A stretch of 64,000 nt of DNA from an uncultured Dehalococcoidia bacterium (lineage in GTDB: Bacteria > Chloroflexota > Dehalococcoidia > Lucifugimonadales > JADFKI01): the NCBI GenBank assembly GCA_958295865.1, contig CATQHF010000004.1:664180-728179 (forward strand). The letters are read 5' to 3'. Both the position numbers and the translations under genes were made by a program. Below are positions 33,636 through 42,953 of this stretch, piece after piece (the stretch's first letter is position 1; every line of letters starts with the position of its first letter). The notes beneath the pieces are model-generated. The model saw only the letters and a program-made list of their open reading frames with translations. It searched no databases and had not been told where the DNA came from.

Positions 33636-34577
33636 CTAGACCAATGACAGCGTAGCCGAAGGGAACAGATCCGCGGAGTCAACCGCCTGCGGAATTATCC
33701 CCTGCTCCACATTGAAGCCGATGAAGGTTTCCAGCGTATCGCGGGAGTCCTCATAGCCGTATGGTATGGGATCGTCCCCCACTATCTCCGCCATTTGCAG
33801 CAGCGCCTTGTCGTCGGGGCTGGAAGCATCCCCGGAGCGCAGACGCTGGATATAGGGCGTCTTAGCTTCATCGAACACGCTGAACAGCTCAGGGGCAAGG
33901 TCCGGGTTGGATTCCAGCAAGTCGTCCTTGACCACCAGGAGATGGCTTATCGGATAGAGGCCGGTCTTGCGATGCCAAGCGTCATCCGCTTGATGCGCCT
34001 CTGGGAACAGCGGCTGTATGTCCGGCGAGTCGATTGGCGCAGCGCCTATGGCGGCGTCTATCTCGCCCGAAAGCAGCATCGCGGCTAGGTCGTCGTTAGG
34101 CGAGGACACGACATTGGACGGCGCGACGAACTCGGCGACATGCTCATCGCCGGACAGCACCCATGTCACCGCGTCCAAGTCCACGCCGTACTCGGTCTGC
34201 AAAAGCCCCCTAGTCCAAACGCCCGGGGTCAGGGTGTAGCTCCGCAAGCCCACCTTCCGCCCCTCCAAGTCTTTGGGCGTCCGTATGCCGCTGCGCGTGT
34301 TGTGAACCAGCCCGCCATGATAGAAGGCGCGAGTGAGGAACACGGGGAGCGCGGTGAAGCGCTTGCCGTGCGCGCGGGCGCAGAAGTATGTAGAGAGCGC
34401 CATCTCCGCGACATCAAACTCCAAGCCGCGCACCATGCGCCGGAAGACGCTGGTAATCGGAGACACCTCTATATGCTCCAAGTCGAACATATCAGAGGCA
34501 ACGCTGCCGTCCATCAACGGCGTCGTATGTCCATAGCTGCCAACGGCTGTACGCAATACCAAGTCTGTCATATTCAC
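33636..34577 (-). CDS. 4,5-dihydroxyphthalate decarboxylase-like / substrate-binding-fold protein
   Basis: 313 residues, no signal peptide. The text FDVAEMALSTYFCARAHGKRF, then LPVFLTRAFYHGG and RTPKDLEGRKVGLRSYTLTPGVW, is characteristic of proteins annotated as 4,5-dihydroxyphthalate decarboxylase, which share the periplasmic-binding-protein fold with SsuA/THI5. Lack of a signal peptide favours an enzyme over an ABC-transporter receptor; the true substrate is unknown. It is divergent from the cobalamin region and separated from it by two family C elements. Confidence 0.82.
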   Translation of the reverse strand: MNMTDLVLRTAVGSYGHTTPLMDGSVASDMFDLEHIEVSPITSVFRRMVRGLEFDVAEMALSTYFCARAHGKRFTALPVFLTRAFYHGGLVHNTRSGIRTPKDLEGRKVGLRSYTLTPGVWTRGLLQTEYGVDLDAVTWVLSGDEHVAEFVAPSNVVSSPNDDLAAMLLSGEIDAAIGAAPIDSPDIQPLFPEAHQADDAWHRKTGLYPISHLLVVKDDLLESNPDLAPELFSVFDEAKTPYIQRLRSGDASSPDDKALLQMAEIVGDDPIPYGYEDSRDTLETFIGFNVEQGIIPQAVDSADLFPSATLSLV

Positions 34578-34652
34578 TGTCTCCTAATAAGGCGCGGCGT
34601 TGCCCATTCGTGTAATTTGAGGATTACCTTAACACAGGTTGGCGCGCTTTGT

Positions 34653-34750
34653 GGAGATAGCGCAAGTCCCTTCCCCCTTTGGGGGAAGGTTAGGATGGGG
34701 GCGAAAATGCTTGCCCGTCGACGGCTAAACTGTACTGATACAATTTTCTC
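34653..34750. mobile_element. MITE family C copy, eroded left end
   Basis: The right end (ACTGATACAATTTTCTC) and a full core with 'catcgacggctaaactgt' are kept. The left end is eroded (GGAGATAGCGCAAGTCCC). Same orientation as the other copies. No target duplication can be read. Confidence 0.7.
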
Positions 34751-34762
34751 GAGCGGCGCGGT

Positions 34763-34873
34763 AGCGTTTCCTTTTGGGTGGTTAAAGTCCCTTACCCCTT
34801 GATGGGGGAAGGTTAGGATGGGGGCGAAAATGCCCGCCCATCGACGGCTAAACTGTACTGATACAATTTTCTC
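34763..34873. mobile_element. Chimera of MITE family B left end and family C
   Basis: After TA the text begins as family B (GCGTTTCCTTTTGGG), then from about 34784 switches to the family C core (gtcccttaccccttgatgg) and the family C right end (ACAATTTTCTC, ending at 34873). It stands directly upstream of the riboswitch promoter. It may result from one element landing in another followed by deletion. Confidence 0.65.
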
Positions 34874-34889
34874 GAGCCGCGCATCGGTA

Positions 34890-34918
34890 TTGACAGCCCT
34901 ATGCGGCGGTGATAGATT
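34890..34918 (+). promoter_or_regulatory. Promoter of the cobalamin region
   Basis: TTGACA (34890-34895), a 17-base spacer and TAGATT (34913-34918). It begins 17 bases after a mobile element and would start transcription near 34925, upstream of the B12 riboswitch. Confidence 0.6.
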
Positions 34919-34949
34919 GGCGCATGGGTTTGCAGGCACTTTAATATAG

Positions 34950-35115
34950 GTTGAATATCTAACGCACGGGTTCGCAGGGAAGGGGGTGAAAAGCCCCCAC
35001 GGCCGCGCCACTGTGAGCGGGTAGCGTTGCGGCGGTTGCCATCGGTGTCTTGACGCAAGAGACCGGGAAGACGCCGCAAGCGCGATGAACCGCAAGTCAG
35101 GATACCTGTCCTGTG
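34950..35115 (+). promoter_or_regulatory. Cobalamin (AdoCbl-class) riboswitch
   Basis: Conserved blocks appear in order: cagggaagggggtgaaaag with its pairing ccccc, the core 'gccactgtgagcggg' (about 35008-35022), a 'gggaagacgccgcaagcg' arm, and the B12 box 'cgcaagtcaggatacctg' (35091-35108). Exact ends are estimates. Followed by an intrinsic terminator (35193-35228) and cobN, it should reduce cobN transcription when adenosylcobalamin is plentiful. Confidence 0.93.
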
Positions 35116-35192
35116 CGTTGGAAGTTGGCTTCTCGCCGGTGGGAGCGCTTCCAATGCCTGCCTACGCAGCGCGGCGGCAGGTTTCGCTTTAC

Positions 35193-35228
35193 GCTCCGAC
35201 CATGATGGTGTCGGGGCGTTTTGTTTTG
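35193..35228 (+). terminator. Intrinsic terminator of the B12 riboswitch
   Basis: GCTCCGAC (35193-35200) pairs with GTCGGGGC (35210-35217) around a nine-base loop, followed by gttttgtttt. It lies about 80 bases after the B12 box and 29 bases before the cobN start, the right place for ligand-controlled attenuation. Confidence 0.75.
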
Positions 35229-35256
35229 ACAGGGCTGACTGGGGAAGGGCATCGGT

Positions 35257-38200
35257 TTGCGGCAGATGATTGTATTTTTGACCACTTCGGATACGGATAT
35301 ATTGGCGCTCGAGGGCGCGCGGGGCGATTTGCCGCCGGGGTTGAGCGATACCGTGGCGGTGAATCCGTTCGCGCTGGCGCAGTATGATGAGGCGTTCGAG
35401 CGATTTCTGGGGGAGATGCTGCCTAGCGCGAGTCTGGTTCTTGCCCGACTGCTGGGCGGGGACAAGGCGATGGGCGAGTCTTTCGTGCGGCTGGAGGCGG
35501 AGTGCCGCAGGCTGGGCATCCCTCTGGTGGCGTGCTCCGGCGAGCCTACGCGCGATGCGGTGTTCGAGCGGCGTTCCACTACGCCCGCCATCGTCGCGCA
35601 GACGGCGTTCGAGTATCTGAACCATGGCGGAGTGGGCAACCTCGCCAACCTGCTGCGATTTCTGAGCGACGAGACGCTCGGCAGCGAGCATGGCTATGAG
35701 CCGCCCGCGCCGCTGCCGCAGGACGGGGTGTATCGCAAGGGCAGGCCGGATGCCGTCCCCTTGGGCGAGTATCGGCGGCTGTACTGCGATGCGGACAAGC
35801 CAACGGCAGCGCTGCTGTTCTACCGCGCCCACTGGGTCAGCCGTAACATAGAGTTCGTGGACGCGATGGTGGATGCGCTGGAACGGCAGGGGTGCAACGC
35901 GCTGCCGGTGTTCTGTTCCAGCCTGCGCGAGGACGACGGCGCGGTATTCCGCAAGTACCTGATGAACGGGAACGGCGATGCGACGGTGGATGTTGTGGTC
36001 TGCACGCAGAGTTTCGCCATGAGCCACCAGCCTGGACTGCAACCCGGCAATGGCGCAGGCGCGAACCCGGTGGATGCGAATTGGGACATTCGCGTACTGG
36101 AACGGCTGGATGTGCCGATACTGCAAGCCATCGTATCCACAGAGCCGCAGGCGGCATGGCATGAGCGCGACATCGGGCTTAGCCCGCTCGACATCGCCAT
36201 GAATGTCGCGCTGCCGGAGCTGGACGGGCGCATCATCACCGTGCCTGTCTCATTCAAGGAAGCGGTATCGTCCTCCGACAATCTCGGCGCTGATGAGGGC
36301 GCATTGGGCGGTGAGCTGAGGCGGTATGTGCCGAATATAGAGCAGACGGAGTCGGTGGCGGGACTGGCGGCGCGGTTTGCGCGGCTGGGGCATACGCCTG
36401 TATCCGAGCGCAAAATCGCCATTGTGCTGAGCAACTACCCCACAAAGGCGTCACGGCTCGGCAACGCGGTCGGGCTGGATACGCCCGCGTCCGCGATCAA
36501 CCTGCTGAGCGCGATGCGCGATGCGGGCTATCGCGTGGAGGACATACCCGCAGACGGCGACGAGCTCATGCGGCGGCTCATCGAGCGCTGCACCTACGAC
36601 GCCGACTTTCTGACGCCTGAGCAGATGCGAAACGCCGAGGGGCGCGTGTCCGCCGATGAGTACGCGGCGCAGTTCAACGGCTTGCCCCAAGATGTACAAG
36701 ACTCTATGAGATCGGATTGGGGCGAGCCGCCGGGAACCGTCTATACCGACGACGGCGACCTGTTCATGGCGGGATTGCGGCTTGGCAATGTGTTCGTTGG
36801 GATACAGCCGCCGCGCGGGTTCGGCGAAAATCCCATCGCCATCTACCACAGCCCTGAGCTTATGCCCACGCACCACTACATCGCCTTCTATCGCTGGCTG
36901 AGGGACGGATTCGGCGCGGACGCCGTGGTGCATCTGGGCAAGCACGGGACTCTGGAATGGACGCCGGGCAAGGGCGTCGGGCTGTCGCGCTCATGCCTGC
37001 CGGAGGTGTGCCTGCCGGACATGCCGCACTTCTACCCGTTCATCATCAACAACCCCGGCGAAGGCACGCAGGCGAAGCGGCGCACGCACGCGGTCATCGT
37101 CGACCATCTCGTCCCCGCCATGACGACCGCCGACAGCTACGGCGACATCACGCGCTGCGAGCAGCTGATGGACGAGTACGCGCGGGCGCAGGGGATGGAC
37201 CCGCAGAAGCTGCCGATGCTGCGGCAGCAGATATGGGAGGTCGTGCAAAAGGCGCGGCTGAACGAAGACCTGGGCGTGGACGAGATACCGGACGACTTCG
37301 ACGACTTCATCCTGCACATAGACGGCTACATCTGCGAGCTGAAGGACGCGCAGATACGCGACGGGCTGCACACGCTGGGCGAAGCGCCGCAGTCTGAGAT
37401 GCTCATCGGACTGCTGCTCGCGCTGACGCGGCTGAACAACGGCGATGTGCCGGGCCTAAGGCATGCGATAGGGGATGCGCTGGGGCTGGACTACGCCGCG
37501 CTGCTGAGGGACAGGGGCGCGCCCGTGCAGTCCGGCGCGCTGCCCGATGCGCTTGGCGGCGTGAACGGCAGCGAACCGATACGCAGCGCCGGCGATGTCG
37601 TGGAACGGCTCGAAGCAATCGCGCGCGCCCTGTACGAGCGGCTCCATGAAGTAGGGTTCGACGGCGCGAGTATCGAGCGCATCGTCGCGGATGCGCTCCA
37701 TGAGAGCGGGGAAGTTCCCGATGTTCTGCGATATGTGTGCGAGAGCATCTATCCGGCGCTGACGCGGACGACGGATGAGATAGACGCGCTGCTGCGCGGG
37801 TTCGACGGGCGGTTCATATCGCCGGGCCCCGCGGGCGCGCCCACCCGAGGCATGGCGGGCGTGCTTCCCACCGGGCGCAACTTCTACTCCATGGATCCGC
37901 GCAGCATCCCGTCGGAAACATCGTGGCAGATTGGCAAGGAACTCGCCGACTCGCTGGTGGAACGGTATCTGTCCGATGAAGGCGAATATCCGGAGTCGGT
38001 GGGCATCAGCGTCTGGGGAACTTCCGCGATGCGGACGCACGGCGACGACATCGCGCAGATTTTGGCGCTCATCGGGGTGCGCCCGACATGGCAGGAAGAA
38101 AGCAGGCGGGTGAGCGGGCTGGAAGTGATACCGCTCGACGAGCTGGGACGCCCGCGCATAGATGTTACGGTGCGGATAAGCGGCTTCTTCCGCGACGCCT

Positions 38201-39090
38201 TCCAAAATCTCATCCTGATGATGGACGACGCTTTTCACAGGGTCGCGGCGCTGGACGAACCGGCAGAGCGGAACTTCATCATGAAGCATTACGCCGCCGA
38301 GCTTGCGGAGAAGCGCGCCGGCGGCGTTGCCGAACAAGAGGCGCAGGACGAATCGCTGTACAGGATCTTCGGCAGCAAGCCGGGCAGTTACGGCGCGGGC
38401 ATCTTGCAGGCGATAGACGATGGAAGCTGGCAGTCGGACGAAGACTTGGCGAATGTCTATACGGCGTGGGGTTCTTACGCCTACGGCAGGCGGCAGCACG
38501 GCGTAAGCGCGGTGCGCGAGTTTCGGCGGCGGTTCGCGGCGATCGATGTTGCGACGAAGAACCAGGACAACCGCGAACACGACATCTTCGACTCGGACGA
38601 CTACATGCAGTTTCACGGCGGGATGATTGCCACGGTGCGCGCGCTGGCGGGCGAGAACCCGCGCCAGTTCTTCGGCGACTCCTCGGATCCGACGCTGCTG
38701 AGAACGCGCGACCTCAAAGAAGAGGCGCGGCGGGTGTTCCGCTCCCGCGTGGTCAACCCCAAGTGGATGGACTCCATGAAGCGGCACGGCTACAAGGGCG
38801 CGTTCGAGCTTGCGGCGACGGTGGACTACATCTTCGGCTACGACGCCACCGCGCAGATTATAGACGACTGGATGTATCAGGAAGTCACAGAGCAGTACGC
38901 GCTCAACCCGGATATGCAGCAGTTCTTCGAGCAGAGCAACCCCTGGGCATTGCGCGCCATCGCCGAGCGGCTGATGGAAGCCGCCGACCGCGGCATGTGG
39001 GAGGACGCGCCCGAAGAGACGCTAAACGAACTGCGCCGGGTGTATCTGAGAACCGAGGCGCTGCTGGAAGAACGGCAGGAAGCGGGGTAG
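35257..39090 (+). CDS. cobN: Cobaltochelatase subunit CobN
   Basis: 1277 residues, the CobN/BchH size. It is the large subunit that inserts Co2+ into hydrogenobyrinate a,c-diamide. Family segments include HLGKHGTLEWTPGKGVGLS, the run from LPDMPHFYPFIINNPGEGTQ into AKRR, and WMDSMKRHGYKGAFELAATV near the end. Start: TTG 35257 lies seven bases after GGGGAAGGG and is preferred; ATG 35266 is 16 bases away. Expression is under the upstream riboswitch. The AAA/VWA partner subunit lies two genes downstream (chlID at 40952). Confidence 0.96.
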   Translation: MRQMIVFLTTSDTDILALEGARGDLPPGLSDTVAVNPFALAQYDEAFERFLGEMLPSASLVLARLLGGDKAMGESFVRLEAECRRLGIPLVACSGEPTRDAVFERRSTTPAIVAQTAFEYLNHGGVGNLANLLRFLSDETLGSEHGYEPPAPLPQDGVYRKGRPDAVPLGEYRRLYCDADKPTAALLFYRAHWVSRNIEFVDAMVDALERQGCNALPVFCSSLREDDGAVFRKYLMNGNGDATVDVVVCTQSFAMSHQPGLQPGNGAGANPVDANWDIRVLERLDVPILQAIVSTEPQAAWHERDIGLSPLDIAMNVALPELDGRIITVPVSFKEAVSSSDNLGADEGALGGELRRYVPNIEQTESVAGLAARFARLGHTPVSERKIAIVLSNYPTKASRLGNAVGLDTPASAINLLSAMRDAGYRVEDIPADGDELMRRLIERCTYDADFLTPEQMRNAEGRVSADEYAAQFNGLPQDVQDSMRSDWGEPPGTVYTDDGDLFMAGLRLGNVFVGIQPPRGFGENPIAIYHSPELMPTHHYIAFYRWLRDGFGADAVVHLGKHGTLEWTPGKGVGLSRSCLPEVCLPDMPHFYPFIINNPGEGTQAKRRTHAVIVDHLVPAMTTADSYGDITRCEQLMDEYARAQGMDPQKLPMLRQQIWEVVQKARLNEDLGVDEIPDDFDDFILHIDGYICELKDAQIRDGLHTLGEAPQSEMLIGLLLALTRLNNGDVPGLRHAIGDALGLDYAALLRDRGAPVQSGALPDALGGVNGSEPIRSAGDVVERLEAIARALYERLHEVGFDGASIERIVADALHESGEVPDVLRYVCESIYPALTRTTDEIDALLRGFDGRFISPGPAGAPTRGMAGVLPTGRNFYSMDPRSIPSETSWQIGKELADSLVERYLSDEGEYPESVGISVWGTSAMRTHGDDIAQILALIGVRPTWQEESRRVSGLEVIPLDELGRPRIDVTVRISGFFRDAFQNLILMMDDAFHRVAALDEPAERNFIMKHYAAELAEKRAGGVAEQEAQDESLYRIFGSKPGSYGAGILQAIDDGSWQSDEDLANVYTAWGSYAYGRRQHGVSAVREFRRRFAAIDVATKNQDNREHDIFDSDDYMQFHGGMIATVRALAGENPRQFFGDSSDPTLLRTRDLKEEARRVFRSRVVNPKWMDSMKRHGYKGAFELAATVDYIFGYDATAQIIDDWMYQEVTEQYALNPDMQQFFEQSNPWALRAIAERLMEAADRGMWEDAPEETLNELRRVYLRTEALLEERQEAG

Positions 39091-39150
39091 GGCGTCAGGC
39101 TTTCAGGCTTTCAGTTTGGGATGGGGCTAACAGGATATAGGTGAATATAA

Positions 39151-39918
39151 ATGCCATACATTGACAACAACGGAGTTCGCATACACTACCATGTCGAGGG
39201 CGCGGGGACGCCTCTTGTGCTTCAGCACGGGCTTACCAGCAGCATCTCGCGGTGGTACTCTTTCGGATTTGTCGACGCGCTGAAGAACGACTATCGGCTT
39301 CTGCTAATCGACGCGCGCGGCCATGGCGACAGCGACAAGCCCTACGACGCCGACGCTTACGACCGCAAGGCGATGGCTTCCGATGTCATAGCCGTGCTGG
39401 ACGCCGAAAGCATCGACAGAGCGCATTACATGGGCTACTCCATGGGCGGCAGCATCGGCTTCGGCATCGCCGAGTCCTTCGCCGACCGCTTCCACTCCCT
39501 CATCATCGGCGGGATGCACCCATACCCGCTAGACGGCGAAGGGCTGGAATCTGCCGTGGATCTTATCAAAAGCGGCGGAATGGATGCGTACATCGCCAAC
39601 ATGGAGAACAATAGCGAGGAGCCTATCTCATCCGAGCGAAAGGCGCAGCTGCTCGCAAACGACCCTCAAGCCATCATAGGCGCGTCCTTGGGACTCAAGA
39701 ACCGCCCTGACCTGTCCCATGTTCTGCCGACTATGACCATGCCCTGCCTTGTGTACGCGGGCGATGCCGACGGCTTGCACGTCGGCGCGGAGAAGTGCGC
39801 CAAGCGCATGCCCAACGTGACCTGGGTCTCCCTGCCCGACCTAGACCACTCTCAGGCAATGGAACGCAGCGACCTAGTGCTGCCGCCTGTCCAAAGCTTC
39901 CTGAAGAATGTCGGCTAG
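39151..39918 (+). CDS. Alpha/beta hydrolase
   Basis: 255 residues, the classic small alpha/beta-hydrolase size. The nucleophile elbow GYSMGG gives Ser97. LQHGLTSS provides the oxyanion HG. The acid is probably Asp in YAGDADGLH and the base His in PDLDHSQA. The substrate cannot be inferred. It is 60 bp downstream of cobN on the same strand and so probably in the riboswitch-controlled transcript, but no role in cobalamin synthesis is known for such proteins. Confidence 0.9.
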   Translation: MPYIDNNGVRIHYHVEGAGTPLVLQHGLTSSISRWYSFGFVDALKNDYRLLLIDARGHGDSDKPYDADAYDRKAMASDVIAVLDAESIDRAHYMGYSMGGSIGFGIAESFADRFHSLIIGGMHPYPLDGEGLESAVDLIKSGGMDAYIANMENNSEEPISSERKAQLLANDPQAIIGASLGLKNRPDLSHVLPTMTMPCLVYAGDADGLHVGAEKCAKRMPNVTWVSLPDLDHSQAMERSDLVLPPVQSFLKNVG

Positions 39919-39991
39919 AGCGTTGATTTTAGGGGTAGGGGTAGTAGGTGGTCAGGCGGTCAGTTGGGGGAGTGAGTGGATGTTATAAGGG

Positions 39992-40942
39992 ATGAGTCAA
40001 GGATGGCGGGATATGGCAGTTCAGGAATTGGGAAAGCTGGAAGTGGTGGATGTGCGGAAAGTTTGGGAACAGGAAAGGCGGGACTTTACGCCATGGCTTG
40101 CTGACAATCTGGCGCTGTTGGGTGATGCATTGCAGATAGACCTCAAATTAGAGCATATCGAGGCACGGGTCGGCGATTTCTCATTGGACATACTAGCGAC
40201 CGATGGGAATGGCGCAAAAGTTGCTATCGAGAACCAACTTGAGCCGACTGACCACACCCACCTTGGCCAACTGCTCACCTATGCGGCAGGATACGATGTC
40301 CTAACCCTGATATGGGTAACGCCTAGTTTCAGAGACGGACATCGCGCAACGCTAGAATGGTTGAATAGTTGGGCGCCGGATGAAATTGAAATATATGGCG
40401 TCGAATTGCGCGCCGTGCGTATCGGGAATTCGCTCCCTGCCCCTGAATTTATTCCTGTGGTATCTCCCAATGAGAGAAGATCTAGCCTGCAAGGCGCGGA
40501 TGGTTCTAAACGCAAAGAGTTCTATCAGCCATTGGTGGACAGGTTGCGAGAAGCAGGTTTCACCAAAAGCCAAAGCGCTACAACCACTTGGATACAGAGA
40601 TTCGTATCCGATGTGCCGGGGCTGACATACAATGCTGATGTCGGAAACAATCCGAGAGTATTTATATCAATGAGTGATAAGAATACGAAGAAGCAAGTTT
40701 TCGACGCTTTGCGTCAGGACGCGGAGCAGATAGAGAAGGATCTGGACTTAGAAATAGACACGAATACTAAAATCGTATGGAAGACTTCCCAAGGAAATAT
40801 AGCGGTGTCCATAGATAAGTCTGACAACAACCTCACAGAAGAAGTGAGAAAATGGATGTTTGACTATCTTATCAAGTTCAAGAAAATCTTCGATCACCGT
40901 GTAGAAAACATAGTCAACAATCTGCCAGAAGGTGCTGAGTAA
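39992..40942 (+). CDS. DUF4268 protein with PD-(D/E)xK-like N-terminal domain
   Basis: 316 residues. The N-terminal half has VGDFSLDILATD, then AKVAIENQLEPTDHTHLGQLLTYAAGYD: an Asp, an E-x-Q and a following helix, as in restriction-like folds of the DUF4268 group. The C-terminal half (KRKEFYQPLVDRLREAGFT onward) is the DUF4268 domain itself. Family members often accompany restriction or defence genes. Here it sits between cobN and chlID and ends nine bases before chlID. The text is less GC-rich than its neighbours, suggesting a late insertion into the cluster. An alternative start is ATG 40013. Confidence 0.85.
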   Translation: MSQGWRDMAVQELGKLEVVDVRKVWEQERRDFTPWLADNLALLGDALQIDLKLEHIEARVGDFSLDILATDGNGAKVAIENQLEPTDHTHLGQLLTYAAGYDVLTLIWVTPSFRDGHRATLEWLNSWAPDEIEIYGVELRAVRIGNSLPAPEFIPVVSPNERRSSLQGADGSKRKEFYQPLVDRLREAGFTKSQSATTTWIQRFVSDVPGLTYNADVGNNPRVFISMSDKNTKKQVFDALRQDAEQIEKDLDLEIDTNTKIVWKTSQGNIAVSIDKSDNNLTEEVRKWMFDYLIKFKKIFDHRVENIVNNLPEGAE

Positions 40943-40951
40943 CAATCTTTT

Positions 40952-42952
40952 ATGGCTCAACTCAACGATAACTCACAGGACAAAAACTTCCCGTTCTCCG
41001 CCATCGTCGGGCAGGATCGGATGAAGCTCGCGCTGATTCTGAACGCCATCAATCCGGCGATTGGAGGCGTGCTTATTCGAGGCGAGAAAGGCACGGCGAA
41101 ATCGACGGCGGCGCGGTCGCTGGCGGCGCTGCTGCCCGAAATCGGCGTAGTTACGGGCTGCCCTTACAGCTGCGAGCCGGACGCGCCCTTTGCCGGGTGC
41201 GACTTCTGCGCGGGCGAGCGGCGGCGCGTAGTCGCGCGGCAGGTGCGCCTTGTAGAGCTGCCGGTGAGCGCGACCGAAGAGGCGGTCGTTGGAACGCTGG
41301 ACATCGAGGCGGCGATACGCGAGGGCAGTCGACGCTTCGAGCCGGGCTTGCTGGCGTCGGCGCATCGCGGCATCCTGTACATCGACGAGGTGAACCTGCT
41401 GAACGACCATGTAGTGGATGTGCTGCTGGACTCGGCGGCGATGGGGCGCAACTTCGTGGAGCGCGAGGGCATCTCTTTCGCGCATCCGGCACAATTCTTG
41501 CTCATCGGAACTATGAACCCGGAGGAAGGCGACCTGCGCCCGCAGTTCATAGACCGCTTCGGGCTTGCGGTGGAGATAGACCACATCCGCGACGCAGAGC
41601 GGCGGGCGGATGTGATACGCCGACGCATCGCCTACGAAAGCGACGCCGAGGCGTTTCAAGACGGATGGGCGCAAGCGGAGGCGACTGAGCGCAAGCGCAT
41701 CGCGGACGCCAAGACGCTGCTGCCCTCGGTGACGGTCGAAGACGGCATCCTGGTTTTCATCGCGCGGCTGTGCGCCGAGCATGAAGTCGACGGGCTGCGC
41801 GCCGACATCGTGATATACAAGGCGGCGCAGACGCTCGCGGCTTACGAAGGCAGAACGAGAGTTACTCCTGAGGATGTGCTGAAGGTCGCGGAGATGGCGC
41901 TGCTGCACCGAATGAGACGGCAGCCTTTCGACGACCCTGAGCTTAACAACGAGCGTCTCAATGAGATGGCGCAGGAAATCCTGAACTCGCCGCCGCCAAA
42001 CGCGCCTCAGCCGGACATGGGCGACGCCACGCCGCCGGAACTGCCGCCGGATGACGAAGAACAGCCGCAATCGGGCGCGAATGAGGATGTGTTCGGCACG
42101 GGGGAGTCGTTTCAGGTAAAGCCGCTGAACCTGGATGCGCTCGACAGACGAGCGCGGGCGAGCCACGGTCGGCGCACGACTAGCCGCGTGCGCGACCATC
42201 GCGGCCGCTATGTCGGCGCGGCAATGCCTGAGGGCAGGGTTACTGACCTCGCGGTGGACGCCACGGTTCGCGCCGCGTCTCCGTTTCAGATTAGGCGCGG
42301 CGCATATACGGACAGCAACCTCGCGCTCAAGGTGGAGTCGTGGGACTTGCGGCAGAAGGTCCGCGAGTCGCAGGTGGGCAACCTCGTTGTGTTCCTGGTG
42401 GACTCCAGCGGCTCCATGGGCGCGCAGCAGCGCATGGTCGCCACAAAGGGCGCGGTCATATCTCTGCTGATGGACGCCTACCAGCGCCGCGACCGCGTGG
42501 CGATGATAGCGTTTCGCGGCGTCAAGTCGGAAGTAGTCCTGCCGCCGACGGACAGCCCGAAGCTGGCGCAGCAGCGGCTGGACAACCTGCCGACCGGCGG
42601 CAGAACGCCTATGGCGCAGGCGCTCGCCGACGCGCAGCGGCTCATCAGGCAGCAGCGACAGCGCAGCCCGGATACGCCGCCTCTGCTCGCCATCGTGTCC
42701 GACTGCCGCGCGAATGTGGGCATAGCGGGCGGCGATCCGTTCGATGAGACGCTGCGCCTATGCGAGGAGCTCAAGCAGGACAAGGTTCACTCCATCGTGC
42801 TGGACCCCGCGCCGCGCTCAAATCGCTTCGGGCTGGTGGAGCGGGTCGCGGATGCGCTAGGCGGCGAGTATATCCCGCTGACTGAGCTGCGCGCGGACGC
42901 GATACGGGCGGCAGTGCGGCAGGGGCTAACATCCCTGGATGAGAACGGTTAG
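40952..42952 (+). CDS. Fused ChlI-ChlD magnesium/cobalt chelatase AAA+ and VWA subunit
   Basis: 666 residues. The AAA+ half has Walker A GEKGTAKST (44-52), a four-Cys cluster (Cys70, 74, 83, 86) and Walker B ILYIDE (141-146). A Pro/acidic linker (about 350-375) joins it to a VWA domain with MIDAS DSSGSMG (about 483-489) and RTPMAQAL. With CobN this is the ATP-driven metal-insertion motor that replaces CobS and CobT-type subunits in many bacteria; the location beside cobN argues for cobalt over magnesium. A family C element follows the stop codon immediately. Confidence 0.93.
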   Translation: MAQLNDNSQDKNFPFSAIVGQDRMKLALILNAINPAIGGVLIRGEKGTAKSTAARSLAALLPEIGVVTGCPYSCEPDAPFAGCDFCAGERRRVVARQVRLVELPVSATEEAVVGTLDIEAAIREGSRRFEPGLLASAHRGILYIDEVNLLNDHVVDVLLDSAAMGRNFVEREGISFAHPAQFLLIGTMNPEEGDLRPQFIDRFGLAVEIDHIRDAERRADVIRRRIAYESDAEAFQDGWAQAEATERKRIADAKTLLPSVTVEDGILVFIARLCAEHEVDGLRADIVIYKAAQTLAAYEGRTRVTPEDVLKVAEMALLHRMRRQPFDDPELNNERLNEMAQEILNSPPPNAPQPDMGDATPPELPPDDEEQPQSGANEDVFGTGESFQVKPLNLDALDRRARASHGRRTTSRVRDHRGRYVGAAMPEGRVTDLAVDATVRAASPFQIRRGAYTDSNLALKVESWDLRQKVRESQVGNLVVFLVDSSGSMGAQQRMVATKGAVISLLMDAYQRRDRVAMIAFRGVKSEVVLPPTDSPKLAQQRLDNLPTGGRTPMAQALADAQRLIRQQRQRSPDTPPLLAIVSDCRANVGIAGGDPFDETLRLCEELKQDKVHSIVLDPAPRSNRFGLVERVADALGGEYIPLTELRADAIRAAVRQGLTSLDENG

Positions 42953-42953
42953 A

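Noticed and set aside
34813..36162. 449-residue minus-strand open frame across the riboswitch and cobN start
   Set aside because: It would cover a B12 riboswitch, a terminator and the start of cobN and has no domain.
37456..38787. 443-residue minus-strand open frame inside cobN
   Set aside because: Antisense to conserved CobN text; no family resemblance.
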